Source of the DNA: a virus
Reading direction: 5' to 3' (one strand)
Virus record (IMG/VR): IMGVR_UViG_3300044591_002222
Coordinates: 1-30,612 of that record
DNA length: 30,612 bases
A program made the translations under genes and the position numbers. This document shows, in pieces, positions 21,284 to 27,620 of the stretch (the stretch's first letter is position 1; each line of letters opens with the position of its first letter). Under the pieces are notes generated by a model. That model searched no databases and was not told the DNA's origin. It was given only the letters and a program-made list of their open reading frames with translations.

Positions 21284-22523
21284 TCTTTGGTTGCGTCTTG
21301 GTTCTTCTCTCTTTACCTTTTGCTCTCATTGTACGTGATGGAGTTTTATCAATGGACTTATTTGCAGTCTCCTTATCCATCATTACATAAGATCCTTGTG
21401 CCTGGCCTTCTCTTGGAGTGAATCCACCATGTGCATTTGGTACTCTTACAACTTTATCACCTTTCTTAAATGCAGATCGCGCCTGATCTACTGCACTGGT
21501 TGGTTTACCTTTCTTATCATTAATGTCTTCATCAGACGCAGATGACATCCATGATTTGATATTCTTACCAAAGTCTCTGGGTGAATCAGTACTTGTAACT
21601 TTTGGATTGACTAATCTTAAATTAACTCTTGAATAACCATAATCACTCCCGACTCTGGATGATGGTGTGGTATAAACAATTCCCTTACGATCATCAGGAT
21701 GATATGTACCAGTCGATGGTGAATCCTTGAATCCACCTCTCATAATCTCATTCTTATTTGATGCAGTCGTATAATGTGCCGTGCGAAGAACTCTCATTCT
21801 TCTTCGCGCTTCGGTGATGAACATCAAAAAACTTCTTTGTTCTTTTACACTCTCTCTTCTTCCTACACCAACATTACGATATGTCGTGGAAGGTTTAGAG
21901 TCTTCTATGGGTTTAATGCCTAATTCTTTCTTCAGTTGTTCTTTATTTGCTGATTTTTGAAGTGCCGCTTTTACTCTATCTTTGATTTCTTTTCTTTGCG
22001 CTCCATATAATCCTACACCACTACCTGGTGTTGCTGTTTGAATATCAGTGATTGGACTACCAGGGTGTATTGCTTGTTTTCCACTTTTTTCTGTATATCG
22101 ATTCCATACTTCAACTGGTGCTCTTCCTACTTTAGGTTTTGTAGATTGTGGTAATCCTTGATAGAATGGTTCTTTTGATCCTGATACAAATCTCTGTCTC
22201 ATCGTCATGGATGCATCAGGAGTCGTAAACATTGTGTAGTCAGACTTTTGCTTTACTCCAGGTGCAGTAGGATGATATGGATCTTTTGCCGCCGTTCTTT
22301 GTGTTTGAGGCCAAGATTGTGGTTTTTGTGTATAGGTATATTTGGATCCTCTTGCAGTTTGAAATCCAGTCACTTTACTGGGCAACTTGACTGTTTTTGT
22401 GACCTCTTTTCCTACCTTAGGAATTGCTTTTTGCAATGCCTTTGATTTTACAAATTGTCTGGCGGCCGCCTTGATGAGTGATGGTAACAGTGCTTCGTCA
22501 ATAAACTGAGAATATGACTTCAT
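21273..22523 (-). CDS. Probable capsid-targeted internal protein with ART-like C-terminal domain, 416 aa
   Basis: The N-terminus MKSYSQFIDEALLPS closely resembles the capsid-targeting propeptide of T4 internal protein III (MKTYQEFIAEA). T4 gp21 protease cuts after I/L-x-E, here I8-D9-E10. A second, similar site, FITE238-A239, splits the protein before a domain of about 178 aa. That domain has H250-Y-T-T, I-M-R-G-G-F, G281-I-V-Y-T-T-P and Y-G-Y-S-R-V-N-L-R-L, which resembles the NAD-binding half of H-Y-[ED] ADP-ribosyltransferases and KptA-like folds. The usual catalytic Glu is not clear (G-S-Y-V-M-M-D at 377-383). The first 230 residues are basic, Pro/Ser/Thr-rich and likely disordered. A NATAAATA octamer at 22544-22551 fits a late gene. 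By analogy with T4 Alt it may be packaged and injected; this is inference. Confidence 0.65.
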   Translation of the reverse strand: MKSYSQFIDEALLPSLIKAAARQFVKSKALQKAIPKVGKEVTKTVKLPSKVTGFQTARGSKYTYTQKPQSWPQTQRTAAKDPYHPTAPGVKQKSDYTMFTTPDASMTMRQRFVSGSKEPFYQGLPQSTKPKVGRAPVEVWNRYTEKSGKQAIHPGSPITDIQTATPGSGVGLYGAQRKEIKDRVKAALQKSANKEQLKKELGIKPIEDSKPSTTYRNVGVGRRESVKEQRSFLMFITEARRRMRVLRTAHYTTASNKNEIMRGGFKDSPSTGTYHPDDRKGIVYTTPSSRVGSDYGYSRVNLRLVNPKVTSTDSPRDFGKNIKSWMSSASDEDINDKKGKPTSAVDQARSAFKKGDKVVRVPNAHGGFTPREGQAQGSYVMMDKETANKSIDKTPSRTMRAKGKERRTKTQPKKDT

Positions 22524-22543
22524 CTGAACAGAATCTTTTCTGT

Positions 22544-22551
22544 TATTTATT
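22544..22551 (-). promoter_or_regulatory. Late-promoter-like octamer (AATAAATA)
   Basis: AATAAATA on the minus strand lies 21 nt upstream of the ATG at 22523. A hairpin (ACAGAA, 4-nt loop, TTCTGT) sits between it and the start. Same motif and distance as before gp25 and speD, which supports late expression of the capsid-targeted protein. Confidence 0.55.
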
Positions 22552-22750
22552 CTAATGATTCGATTTCGGCCGCAAGATTTAGTAGATCATTTTTATCCAG
22601 TACAATCAGATTATTTTGTGCAGTATAATTTACAATGTATTCGGATATAATACGCAATGTAGATGCAATCAGTTTATTTTCAGTATCTGCACCTTGATGA
22701 TTGCGAGAATCCCAAATGGCATTCATGATAGTTTGTGCTCTTTCACTCAT
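22547..22750 (-). CDS. Hypothetical protein, 67 aa
   Basis: Begins MSERAQTIMNAIWDSRNHQG, followed by a helical stretch (NKLIASTLRIISEYIVNYTA) and a second helix (LLNLAAEIESLE). No motif. It overlaps its upstream neighbour by 4 nt, and its stop falls in the late-promoter region of the 416-aa gene. Confidence 0.8.
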   Translation of the reverse strand: MSERAQTIMNAIWDSRNHQGADTENKLIASTLRIISEYIVNYTAQNNLIVLDKNDLLNLAAEIESLE

Positions 22751-22920
22751 CGTAGATTCTCCTTAATAGTATCAAGACAATCATTCCAGTTACCTTCGGT
22801 TTCTTCAGGCAACCACTTAATCATCATATCCAAAAATGCATCCACATGATCTTCAGGAACCCATCCCCCATTGACCATGAGATGGCGCAATTTGAAATCA
22901 GATAGTTTTGGCTTTGGCAT
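22747..22920 (-). CDS. Hypothetical protein, 57 aa
   Basis: Begins MPKPKLSDFKLRHLMVNGGW, then a helix with an acidic Trp-rich end (FLDMMIKWLPEETEGNWNDC). A good AAGGAG ribosome-binding site precedes the ATG. 4-nt overlap with the next gene. No family is recognised. Confidence 0.7.
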   Translation of the reverse strand: MPKPKLSDFKLRHLMVNGGWVPEDHVDAFLDMMIKWLPEETEGNWNDCLDTIKENLR

Positions 22921-22940
22921 GTTATGAAACTCCTTCTTTT

Positions 22941-23111
22941 TCAGATACCATTCAGAAAGTCGTGAAGAGCATCTTGATACTCCTCTTCAGTATTAAAAGT
23001 GCGAAGTCCAATAGTACATGGAAAAGTTCGCTTCGGAGCACGAGTCTGACGAATCTCCTGCTCGGTGTAACCTTTCTCAATCAGTTGTGCGACGTAAGGA
23101 TTGGAAGTCAT
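22941..23111 (-). CDS. Hypothetical protein, 56 aa
   Basis: Begins MTSNPYVAQLIEKGYTEQEI and continues with a basic segment (RQTRAPKRTFPC) and an acidic helix (TEEEYQDALHDFL). It is the first gene of the small operon 23111-22547, with a palindrome-type promoter 22 nt upstream. No family is recognised. Confidence 0.75.
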   Translation of the reverse strand: MTSNPYVAQLIEKGYTEQEIRQTRAPKRTFPCTIGLRTFNTEEEYQDALHDFLNGI

Positions 23112-23133
23112 AATGTTGGTGAATTACTTTGAT

Positions 23134-23191
23134 AGTCTAATGGCACCCAGGTGAATCTGGATGCCTTGTGTGCCAGTTGTCAGACTGTCAC
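23134..23191 (-). promoter_or_regulatory. Palindrome-type promoter module (copy 9)
   Basis: The palindrome at 23170-23191 (halves GTGCCAGTT and GACTGTCAC) overlaps the stop of the gene ending at 23188. A hairpin GGCACCCAG / CTGGATGCC lies at 23142-23165. The -10 candidate is TAGACT at 23134-23139, 30 bp from the palindrome. Confidence 0.7.
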
Positions 23192-23592
23192 TTGTTCATC
23201 TGTAGAGTTGGAACTGGCATACCACCTTCGGTAGGAACATAGATGGTTACGTTACCATTCTTGCTACCATCTTCCAGACCAGTGATGTAAAGATACTGCA
23301 GATACTCACGGTTGTCTTTCAAAGAATTACCAATGATTTGATTTGCTTTTGCGACACCAGTGGCACGAATCACCTCAGCATCAGCAAGTTGTTGTGCAGA
23401 ATCTTTCTTTGCTTGTGCTTCCAGAACTGCAACCTGGCGAGTGTATTCTGCTTTCTGAAGTTCTGCTTTACCTTGCAGAGATTGCGCCCACACATTATAA
23501 AGAGGGCCAACCACTGCATTGATAATCATCAGACTCAAAAGAAAAGAAACGCCAATGATGCCAGCGTTGCGAAGAGTGTTATCAGGTTTCAT
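23188..23592 (-). CDS. SPFH/prohibitin-tail-like membrane protein, 134 aa
   Basis: A transmembrane helix at about residues 10-30 (GIIGVSFLLSLMIINAVVGP) is followed by a long coiled coil (AELQKAEYTRQVAVLEAQAK; QLADAEVIRATGVAKANQII) and a tail YLQYLYITGLE..VTIYVPTEGG. The coiled coil and tail closely match the C-terminal half of prohibitin/HflC-type SPFH proteins (A-E-x-I-R-A-x-G-x-A-x-A-N-x-I-I; I-Y-V-P-T-E). The SPFH domain itself is missing, so this is a short form. It may join or disturb host SPFH complexes and membrane proteolysis (inference). It lies in an envelope-protein cluster. Confidence 0.8.
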   Translation of the reverse strand: MKPDNTLRNAGIIGVSFLLSLMIINAVVGPLYNVWAQSLQGKAELQKAEYTRQVAVLEAQAKKDSAQQLADAEVIRATGVAKANQIIGNSLKDNREYLQYLYITGLEDGSKNGNVTIYVPTEGGMPVPTLQMNK

Positions 23593-23611
23593 AATTTACC
23601 TCAAATAAAGT

Positions 23612-24034
23612 TCAGGGAGTAATCCAATCGTAACCATCAGGTTCTTTAACAGTCTCAAATCCATCATATTCATCAATACGATAAGGACCAGAGACTTCTT
23701 CAATAGCAAGTTTAGCACACATTCCGTTTGCTTTGTCACCCAGTTCTTCTACAACTTGAGCAAGAATAGGATCGTGACGGGAAATATTATGGTCACTCCA
23801 AGTTTGTTCGGAATGCTTTTTGTTGTAAGCAATTCGTTCTTCAATTGGAGCAGAATACCAGGGTTCTGGTTTTGTAAGACGTTCTTCGGGTGGAACCAAC
23901 CAAACGGTGAACATATCCATGAAGTCACCATTTTCAATCCAAACTTCTTTGCCTTGAAGTTCCCAGTAACGCTTACATGCTTCACGGGACAGATTGAACC
24001 CACCGTAGCAGGCATTATAAACAACTTTAGTCAT
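23612..24034 (-). CDS. Conserved hypothetical protein, 140 aa
   Basis: Start at ATG 24034 (MTKVVYNACYGGFNLSREAC); the TTG two codons upstream is less likely. The opening Y-N-A-C-Y-G-G-F-x-L-S and the ending G-P-Y-R-I-D-E-Y-D-G-x-E-x-V match a widespread phage and bacterial family of unknown function. It is soluble, with no known catalytic motif. The start is 2 nt after the lipoprotein gene's stop. Confidence 0.85.
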   Translation of the reverse strand: MTKVVYNACYGGFNLSREACKRYWELQGKEVWIENGDFMDMFTVWLVPPEERLTKPEPWYSAPIEERIAYNKKHSEQTWSDHNISRHDPILAQVVEELGDKANGMCAKLAIEEVSGPYRIDEYDGFETVKEPDGYDWITP

Positions 24035-24036
24035 AA

Positions 24037-24522
24037 TCAAAGTTTGAAAGGAGAAACAATAATACGGGGTTCAACATAAACAGGACGGGTTTTGCCACTA
24101 CCATCAGGATCAGAACACAACACCCAAGTTCCTTCAGCACTGGAAGGAGAGAACAGACCATTAGGATCTGCCTGTGGAAGAGTCGTGCCAGTGTATTCAT
24201 ATTTCTCAGGATTCGTGTATTGAGTAGCAGCAGGAAGACCATAACCGATAGAGTTGCACAGAAACACTGGACGACCAGTAGTTTCAGGAACAGTGTAAGT
24301 ATAAGTCACCAGACCATCCTGATCACGCATTTCAATAATCTGCTTCAGCAACTTACGTTCACGGAAGTTCTTGATAGCAGGCATACCAGTCTGTGCCGTG
24401 CCTTCTTGTAGAATGCGTTCTTGTTGTGCTCGTTGCTTATCATCAGAATCTCCATATTCATCACACCCAACAAGAGTTACGCTCAGAAGTGCGATTGAAG
24501 CAAGAGCAATAAAAGGTTTCAT
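24037..24522 (-). CDS. Putative lipoprotein, 161 aa
   Basis: The signal sequence MKPFIALASIALLSVTLVGC has a lipobox (LVGC) with Cys20 as the acylation site, so it is likely exported and anchored to a membrane by lipid. The body contains NFRERKLLKQIIEMRDQDGL, FLCNSIGYGLPAATQYTNPE and ADPNGLFSPSSAEGTWVLC, segments I recall as conserved in a family found in phages and bacteria. The conserved GLP and NPE segments are typical. It follows the small membrane gene at 24525 with a 2-nt gap. Confidence 0.85.
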   Translation of the reverse strand: MKPFIALASIALLSVTLVGCDEYGDSDDKQRAQQERILQEGTAQTGMPAIKNFRERKLLKQIIEMRDQDGLVTYTYTVPETTGRPVFLCNSIGYGLPAATQYTNPEKYEYTGTTLPQADPNGLFSPSSAEGTWVLCSDPDGSGKTRPVYVEPRIIVSPFKL

Positions 24523-24524
24523 AA

Positions 24525-24842
24525 TCAGTTAGGAAGATTGGAGATGAATGATTGGAGGTCGGTAGGCATGGCATCAGCAGGAACTTCTACAGCACGATGA
24601 CGAATTACATCGGCAAGTGCTTTCTTATGTTCAGGTGATGCTTTGATGTATTCAAACTGCATATTTTGCAGTTCTTGAACAGCACCAGTTCGGAAGGATT
24701 TTGACTGTTCAAAAGTGTTCCTACGAACATTCTCAAACTTAGGAGCAAAGAATGACGTAAAAATCAGTTCGTGATAGGTAAGACCCCAGGCAAGGGCACC
24801 AACACCAACAACACCGCCGACAATAGCAAGAATAGGTTTCAT
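24525..24842 (-). CDS. Membrane-anchored protein, 105 aa
   Basis: One N-terminal transmembrane or signal-anchor helix (LAIVGGVVGVGALAWGLTYH, about residues 4-24), then a soluble helical domain (KFENVRRNTFEQSKSFRTGA; EHKKALADVIRHRAVEVPAD). It resembles a phage family that travels with the lipoprotein next to it. It is probably anchored in the inner membrane with the helical domain outside. Function unknown. Confidence 0.8.
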   Translation of the reverse strand: MKPILAIVGGVVGVGALAWGLTYHELIFTSFFAPKFENVRRNTFEQSKSFRTGAVQELQNMQFEYIKASPEHKKALADVIRHRAVEVPADAMPTDLQSFISNLPN

Positions 24843-24843
24843 A

Positions 24844-25035
24844 TCAATTATAAGTGCAGAGTTGTGTCATTCTACCATACTGGATGCCTTCAGACCATTT
24901 GCCTCCAGCATTCATACACGCTTGTTTTGAAGGAAGAATAGAGTTGCCAGTAGCAATACTAAACAAAGCAGCACATCCAATACCAGCAATAGCAACAACA
25001 ATCATCAGTTCAACAAGAGTGAATCCGTTTTTCAT
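24844..25035 (-). CDS. Type IV prepilin-like protein, 63 aa
   Basis: The N-terminus MKNGFTLVELMIVVAIAGIG is a complete prepilin motif: G4 is the cleavage position, F5 the N-methylated residue and E9 the +5 Glu, followed by a hydrophobic helix. Host prepilin peptidase PilD should process it. The rest is very short, with Cys40 and Cys60 that could form a pilin-type disulfide. It is far smaller than a major pilin, so it looks like a minor pseudopilin. It overlaps the membrane gene at 25032 by 4 nt. It may block or alter host pili or competence, a possible superinfection block (inference). Confidence 0.85.
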   Translation of the reverse strand: MKNGFTLVELMIVVAIAGIGCAALFSIATGNSILPSKQACMNAGGKWSEGIQYGRMTQLCTYN

Positions 25036-25220
25036 TTGGAAGAAACGTTAGTTTTGAAAATAAGATTGGCAAGAAAGATAATAGCAAAGTTCTGCCAGAA
25101 GGACAAGGATACACCAAACCAAGACAGAATCAGTCCAAGCAATGCTGCTTCAAAGAATAGTCCAGCAACAGCAATTACAATGACACCAAAAGCAAAACCA
25201 AGAGCAGTAGAAGTTTTCAT
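25032..25220 (-). CDS. Small membrane protein, 62 aa
   Basis: Two hydrophobic helices (LGFAFGVIVIAVAGLFFEAA and LGLILSWFGVSLSFWQNFAI) and a short tail. The C-terminal FKTNVSSK is a pattern I recall in a family seen near phage lipoprotein and pilin-like genes. 4-nt overlap with the prepilin-like gene suggests joint function in the envelope. Confidence 0.8.
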   Translation of the reverse strand: MKTSTALGFAFGVIVIAVAGLFFEAALLGLILSWFGVSLSFWQNFAIIFLANLIFKTNVSSK

Positions 25221-25223
25221 AGG

Positions 25224-25766
25224 TCAGATTGCCTCAGTCACCAGTTTAGCACCTTTGAACTTGGATCGGGCGCTTTTGTTCTTGGTATCCACACCAGTCA
25301 CCACGGCAACCTGAGGAGTGCTGGAACCAGTGTAGAGTAGCACATCACCTTTCTTCAGAGCATCAGGAGTACCAACATAATGAGTCTCTTTACCACCCAT
25401 AGTGGCACTGAAAGTATAAGGCACAACTTCTTCCAGATCTTTCTTGTCAAAGACGTGAATCTTACCAGTGCCTTTTTCTTCAATCAGATATTGGTTGCTA
25501 CTGTTGGTGCCGATGTGAGTGCCATAGGCAACAGCACCATCAACGGTGAAAGAATAGAGAGTTTTAGTATCAGCAGTCATTTCAGTTTCCTCATCGTAAA
25601 GTTTTAGATCGTTTCCGTTAGCAGAGAATGATTGATTGTTATGAAGATATTTACAAGAGTAATTTCCTCCATAATAATCATAACCATTATATCTGTAAGT
25701 AACCTTGGCAGGTTTCTTTCCGTATTGTTTGGTGACAATATCACCAACATTAAATGTTTGTGTCAT
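25224..25766 (-). CDS. Hypothetical beta-rich protein, 180 aa
   Basis: Begins MTQTFNVGDIVTKQYGKKPA. The first 60 residues resemble an SH3-like barrel (VGDIVTKQYGKKPAKVTYRY, then CKYLHNNQSFSANGNDLKLY). The rest is beta-rich with Gly turns (VVPYTFSATMGGKETHYVGT; KKGDVLLYTGSSTPQVAVVT) and a basic tail. It could contain two SH3-like units. No known family. Confidence 0.75.
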   Translation of the reverse strand: MTQTFNVGDIVTKQYGKKPAKVTYRYNGYDYYGGNYSCKYLHNNQSFSANGNDLKLYDEETEMTADTKTLYSFTVDGAVAYGTHIGTNSSNQYLIEEKGTGKIHVFDKKDLEEVVPYTFSATMGGKETHYVGTPDALKKGDVLLYTGSSTPQVAVVTGVDTKNKSARSKFKGAKLVTEAI

Positions 25767-25768
25767 AA

Positions 25769-26038
25769 TTAAAGAGATTCAACTTGTGAAAGAAGATTAT
25801 CAATATCCTCCACGGATTGATAACCAATTACATCATCCGTGATGGGAGTATCATAGCAGATTTCCCAGTCTTCTTCAAGTCCTTTGAGAATTGCCACCTC
25901 ATACAGTCCTTCTTCAGCACCATATGAACCAGGAAATTGTACTACACTCACACCATATCCATTTGGAAAAAAGTGTCGTGCCGCAATACCATCTGGCATA
26001 TTGCCGTGTGGTTGAAAGTTAAGATCAGTGAATTTCAT
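25769..26038 (-). CDS. Conserved hypothetical protein, 89 aa
   Basis: Begins MKFTDLNFQPHGNMPDGIAA. The blocks VSVVQFPGSYGAEEGLYEVAILKG and WEICYDTPITDDVIGYQSVE match a conserved phage family of unknown function as I recall. It is a single soluble domain. Close spacing on both sides. Confidence 0.85.
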   Translation of the reverse strand: MKFTDLNFQPHGNMPDGIAARHFFPNGYGVSVVQFPGSYGAEEGLYEVAILKGLEEDWEICYDTPITDDVIGYQSVEDIDNLLSQVESL

Positions 26039-26040
26039 AA

Positions 26041-26286
26041 TCAGTTACCAAATCGTTGTGCCCAAAGAGAATATGAATGATTTTTCATATGTTCAAGCAT
26101 TTCATAACGCTGTCGAATCTCAGAGTCTTCATCAAAATCATAAATGCATGGAATTGCAAGATCCATTCCATCAATAGCATGATTCAGAATACTATTCAGA
26201 AGATCGTGCTCTTCATAGGTGAACTCCATCGTGACTGGTTGTTGATCACAATAGTTTTCTTCGGTCAATTCAAGAGTTTCATTCAT
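26041..26286 (-). CDS. Acidic helical protein, 81 aa
   Basis: Begins MNETLELTEENYCDQQPVTM, then MEFTYEEHDLLNSILNHAID and a second helix (EIRQRYEMLEHMKNHSYSLW). The start shares a base with the preceding stop (TAATG). No family is recognised. Confidence 0.8.
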   Translation of the reverse strand: MNETLELTEENYCDQQPVTMEFTYEEHDLLNSILNHAIDGMDLAIPCIYDFDEDSEIRQRYEMLEHMKNHSYSLWAQRFGN

Positions 26287-26435
26287 TACTGTGCAGGTGG
26301 TAGTGTTGGACGATTCATTTCAACAGTTTGTTTCTGGATTTGAAACATGATACCATTGAGTGCATTTGCAACAGGGGTAAATCCAATCGTTGCAACAATA
26401 ATACCAAAGATTGTACCAGAAATGAAGTTAATCAC
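26286..26435 (-). CDS. Membrane protein, 49 aa (GTG start)
   Basis: Proposed start GTG at 26435, 1 nt after the upstream stop (TAATGTG), giving a protein with one transmembrane helix (FISGTIFGIIVATIGFTPVA) and a soluble C-terminus. A longer upstream extension would overlap the gene at 26437 heavily and adds a basic stretch unlike its neighbours. The start is uncertain. Function unknown. Confidence 0.55.
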   Translation of the reverse strand: MINFISGTIFGIIVATIGFTPVANALNGIMFQIQKQTVEMNRPTLPPAQ

Positions 26436-26436
26436 A

Positions 26437-26595
26437 TTATTTCTTACAATTTGAATTTGTAGGGAATGCCTGACAATACTCCTGATGTGCTTTAGTTTGT
26501 GAGTAAACTTTCCACATTTGATTATCCCGTTGAATTGCCCATACATTCCACATTAGAATGGCAATGACTCCAAGATAGATGTAGGTTGTCCTCAT
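26437..26595 (-). CDS. Single-pass membrane protein, 52 aa
   Basis: Start at ATG 26595 (MRTTYIYLGVIAILMWNVWA), an N-terminal signal-anchor helix followed by a polar tail with two Cys (EYCQAFPTNSNC). It starts 24 nt downstream of the TATAAT box of module 10 and leads the small operon to 25224. Confidence 0.75.
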   Translation of the reverse strand: MRTTYIYLGVIAILMWNVWAIQRDNQMWKVYSQTKAHQEYCQAFPTNSNCKK

Positions 26596-26619
26596 CTGAT
26601 ATGCGTCGATTACTTTGAT

Positions 26620-26678
26620 ATTATAAGGGCACTCCACTAAGATTGGAATGCCTCTTGTGACAGTTCTTAGATCGTCAC
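26620..26678 (-). promoter_or_regulatory. Palindrome-type promoter module (copy 10)
   Basis: The palindrome at 26657-26678 (halves GTGACAGTT and GATCGTCAC) overlaps the stop of the gene ending at 26675. A perfect TATAAT lies at 26620-26625, 31 bp away, with a hairpin (GGCACTCCA / TGGAATGCC) between. No -35 hexamer is seen. Confidence 0.8.
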
Positions 26679-26962
26679 ACCTCTACGATGTCACCATGAG
26701 CGCGAGCACGATTCACCAGAGCACCCCAGGAGGTCAGAGAGCATACTTCAGGATCGTTCATGATGCTGTACCACAGTTCGGCAGTAGCATCGTCCTCAAC
26801 CTCATAACGGTAGACCTTATCGGAACTGTGATAGGACACCAGCACATCATAAGAGTCATTACCCTCAGCGGAAGGAACCAGTTCCAACATGCTGACAGCA
26901 CTCGATTCTTCTTTGGTGAAGGTACGAGCAATAACAAAAGGATGACGAGTTGTAGTGATCAT
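26675..26962 (-). CDS. Hypothetical protein, 95 aa
   Basis: Begins MITTTRHPFVIARTFTKEES. A beta-strand region (YDVLVSYHSSDKVYRYEVED) followed by helices (ATAELWYSIMNDPEVCSL) loosely resembles small phage KTSC-like domains, but key residues are not clear. It is monocistronic, ended by the palindrome and hairpin of copy 10. Confidence 0.75.
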   Translation of the reverse strand: MITTTRHPFVIARTFTKEESSAVSMLELVPSAEGNDSYDVLVSYHSSDKVYRYEVEDDATAELWYSIMNDPEVCSLTSWGALVNRARAHGDIVEV

Positions 26963-27007
26963 AATTTGAGTTTCAAGTGGTAGTGCGGATTTGTTCCGCT
27001 TGTAAGT

Positions 27008-27066
27008 AGTATAAGGCCAAAGTCTGGAGTCTGGAATCAGGAGTGTGCCACTTAAAAAACTGGCAC
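27008..27066 (-). promoter_or_regulatory. Palindrome-type promoter module (copy 11)
   Basis: An almost perfect palindrome at 27045-27066 (halves GTGCCACTT and AACTGGCAC) overlaps the last codons of the gene ending at 27052. TATACT at 27008-27013 is 31 bp away and 45 nt from the ATG at 26962. Confidence 0.75.
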
Positions 27067-27201
27067 AATCTCAATGTCTTTGCATCCTTGTTGCTTTACC
27101 ATCTGTTCCCAGAATCCAGCGTCTTCAATTGTAAGAAATGTTGCTACCTGTTTGGAGTAGCACTTTTTCTTTGGTTTGAGGTAAATTACTTGGTACTTCA
27201 T
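27052..27201 (-). CDS. Conserved micro-protein, 49 aa
   Basis: Begins MKYQVIYLKPKKKCYSKQVA and ends GCKDIEIVPVF. The pattern Y-x-K-P-K-K-x-x-Y-S-K-Q-x-A-T-F and the end D-I-E-I-V-P resemble a micro-protein family recalled from cyanophages. It overlaps the preceding gene's coding region by 77 nt in another frame, which is unusual here. Its stop is inside the palindrome of module 11. Confidence 0.75.
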   Translation of the reverse strand: MKYQVIYLKPKKKCYSKQVATFLTIEDAGFWEQMVKQQGCKDIEIVPVF

Positions 27202-27397
27202 TATGAATGTAGATCTCAATAGGTTGATTATCGTTCCAGTGCCGAACCACACCAGCAACGATAAATGCATTTGTAATTAGATAAGTTAGAAAGATAAACG
27301 TGCGGATTATAGCAATCGTATCAGACTCTTTATCACATTTGGATGCTTTTTCTCCTAGTGCTTTTGCCCACCATCTCCAGAGTGTTTTATTCTTCAT
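27125..27397 (-). CDS. Membrane protein, 90 aa
   Basis: Start at ATG 27397 (MKNKTLWRWWAKALGEKASK). A basic Trp-rich N-terminus, then a transmembrane helix (TFIFLTYLITNAFIVAGVVR), and a C-terminal region that shares DNA with the next gene in another frame. The W-W-A-K-A-L-G-E-K-A-S-K-C start resembles a family recalled from cyanophages. It overlaps its upstream neighbour by 11 nt. Confidence 0.8.
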   Translation of the reverse strand: MKNKTLWRWWAKALGEKASKCDKESDTIAIIRTFIFLTYLITNAFIVAGVVRHWNDNQPIEIYIHNEVPSNLPQTKEKVLLQTGSNISYN

Positions 27398-27620
27398 AAA
27401 TTGACTCTCTTGATTTAACATAAGTAAGTTCTTTCCATTGATTATGGTAACATAAGATCATCAAACGGTCATTACGATGAATTGAACACGCTTCATAATT
27501 TTCTTCATTCTTTGGTTTAACTCCAATCTCAATGGTAATATATTCTTTACTCTTAAAATAAACCCACCCTTCAATAGGTGATCTCCACTTCACATAATCA
27601 TTAACCTTTGGTTCATACAT
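27387..27620 (-). CDS. Conserved small protein, 77 aa
   Basis: Begins MYEPKVNDYVKWRSPIEGWV and has YFKSKEYITIEIGVKPK, with W-V-Y-F-K and E-Y-I-T-I-E-I-G-V-K-P-K recalled as a common core of cyanophage homologues, then IHRNDRLMILCYHNQWKELT. Beta-rich and soluble, likely an OB- or SH3-like fold. Function unknown. Confidence 0.85.
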   Translation of the reverse strand: MYEPKVNDYVKWRSPIEGWVYFKSKEYITIEIGVKPKNEENYEACSIHRNDRLMILCYHNQWKELTYVKSRESIYEE

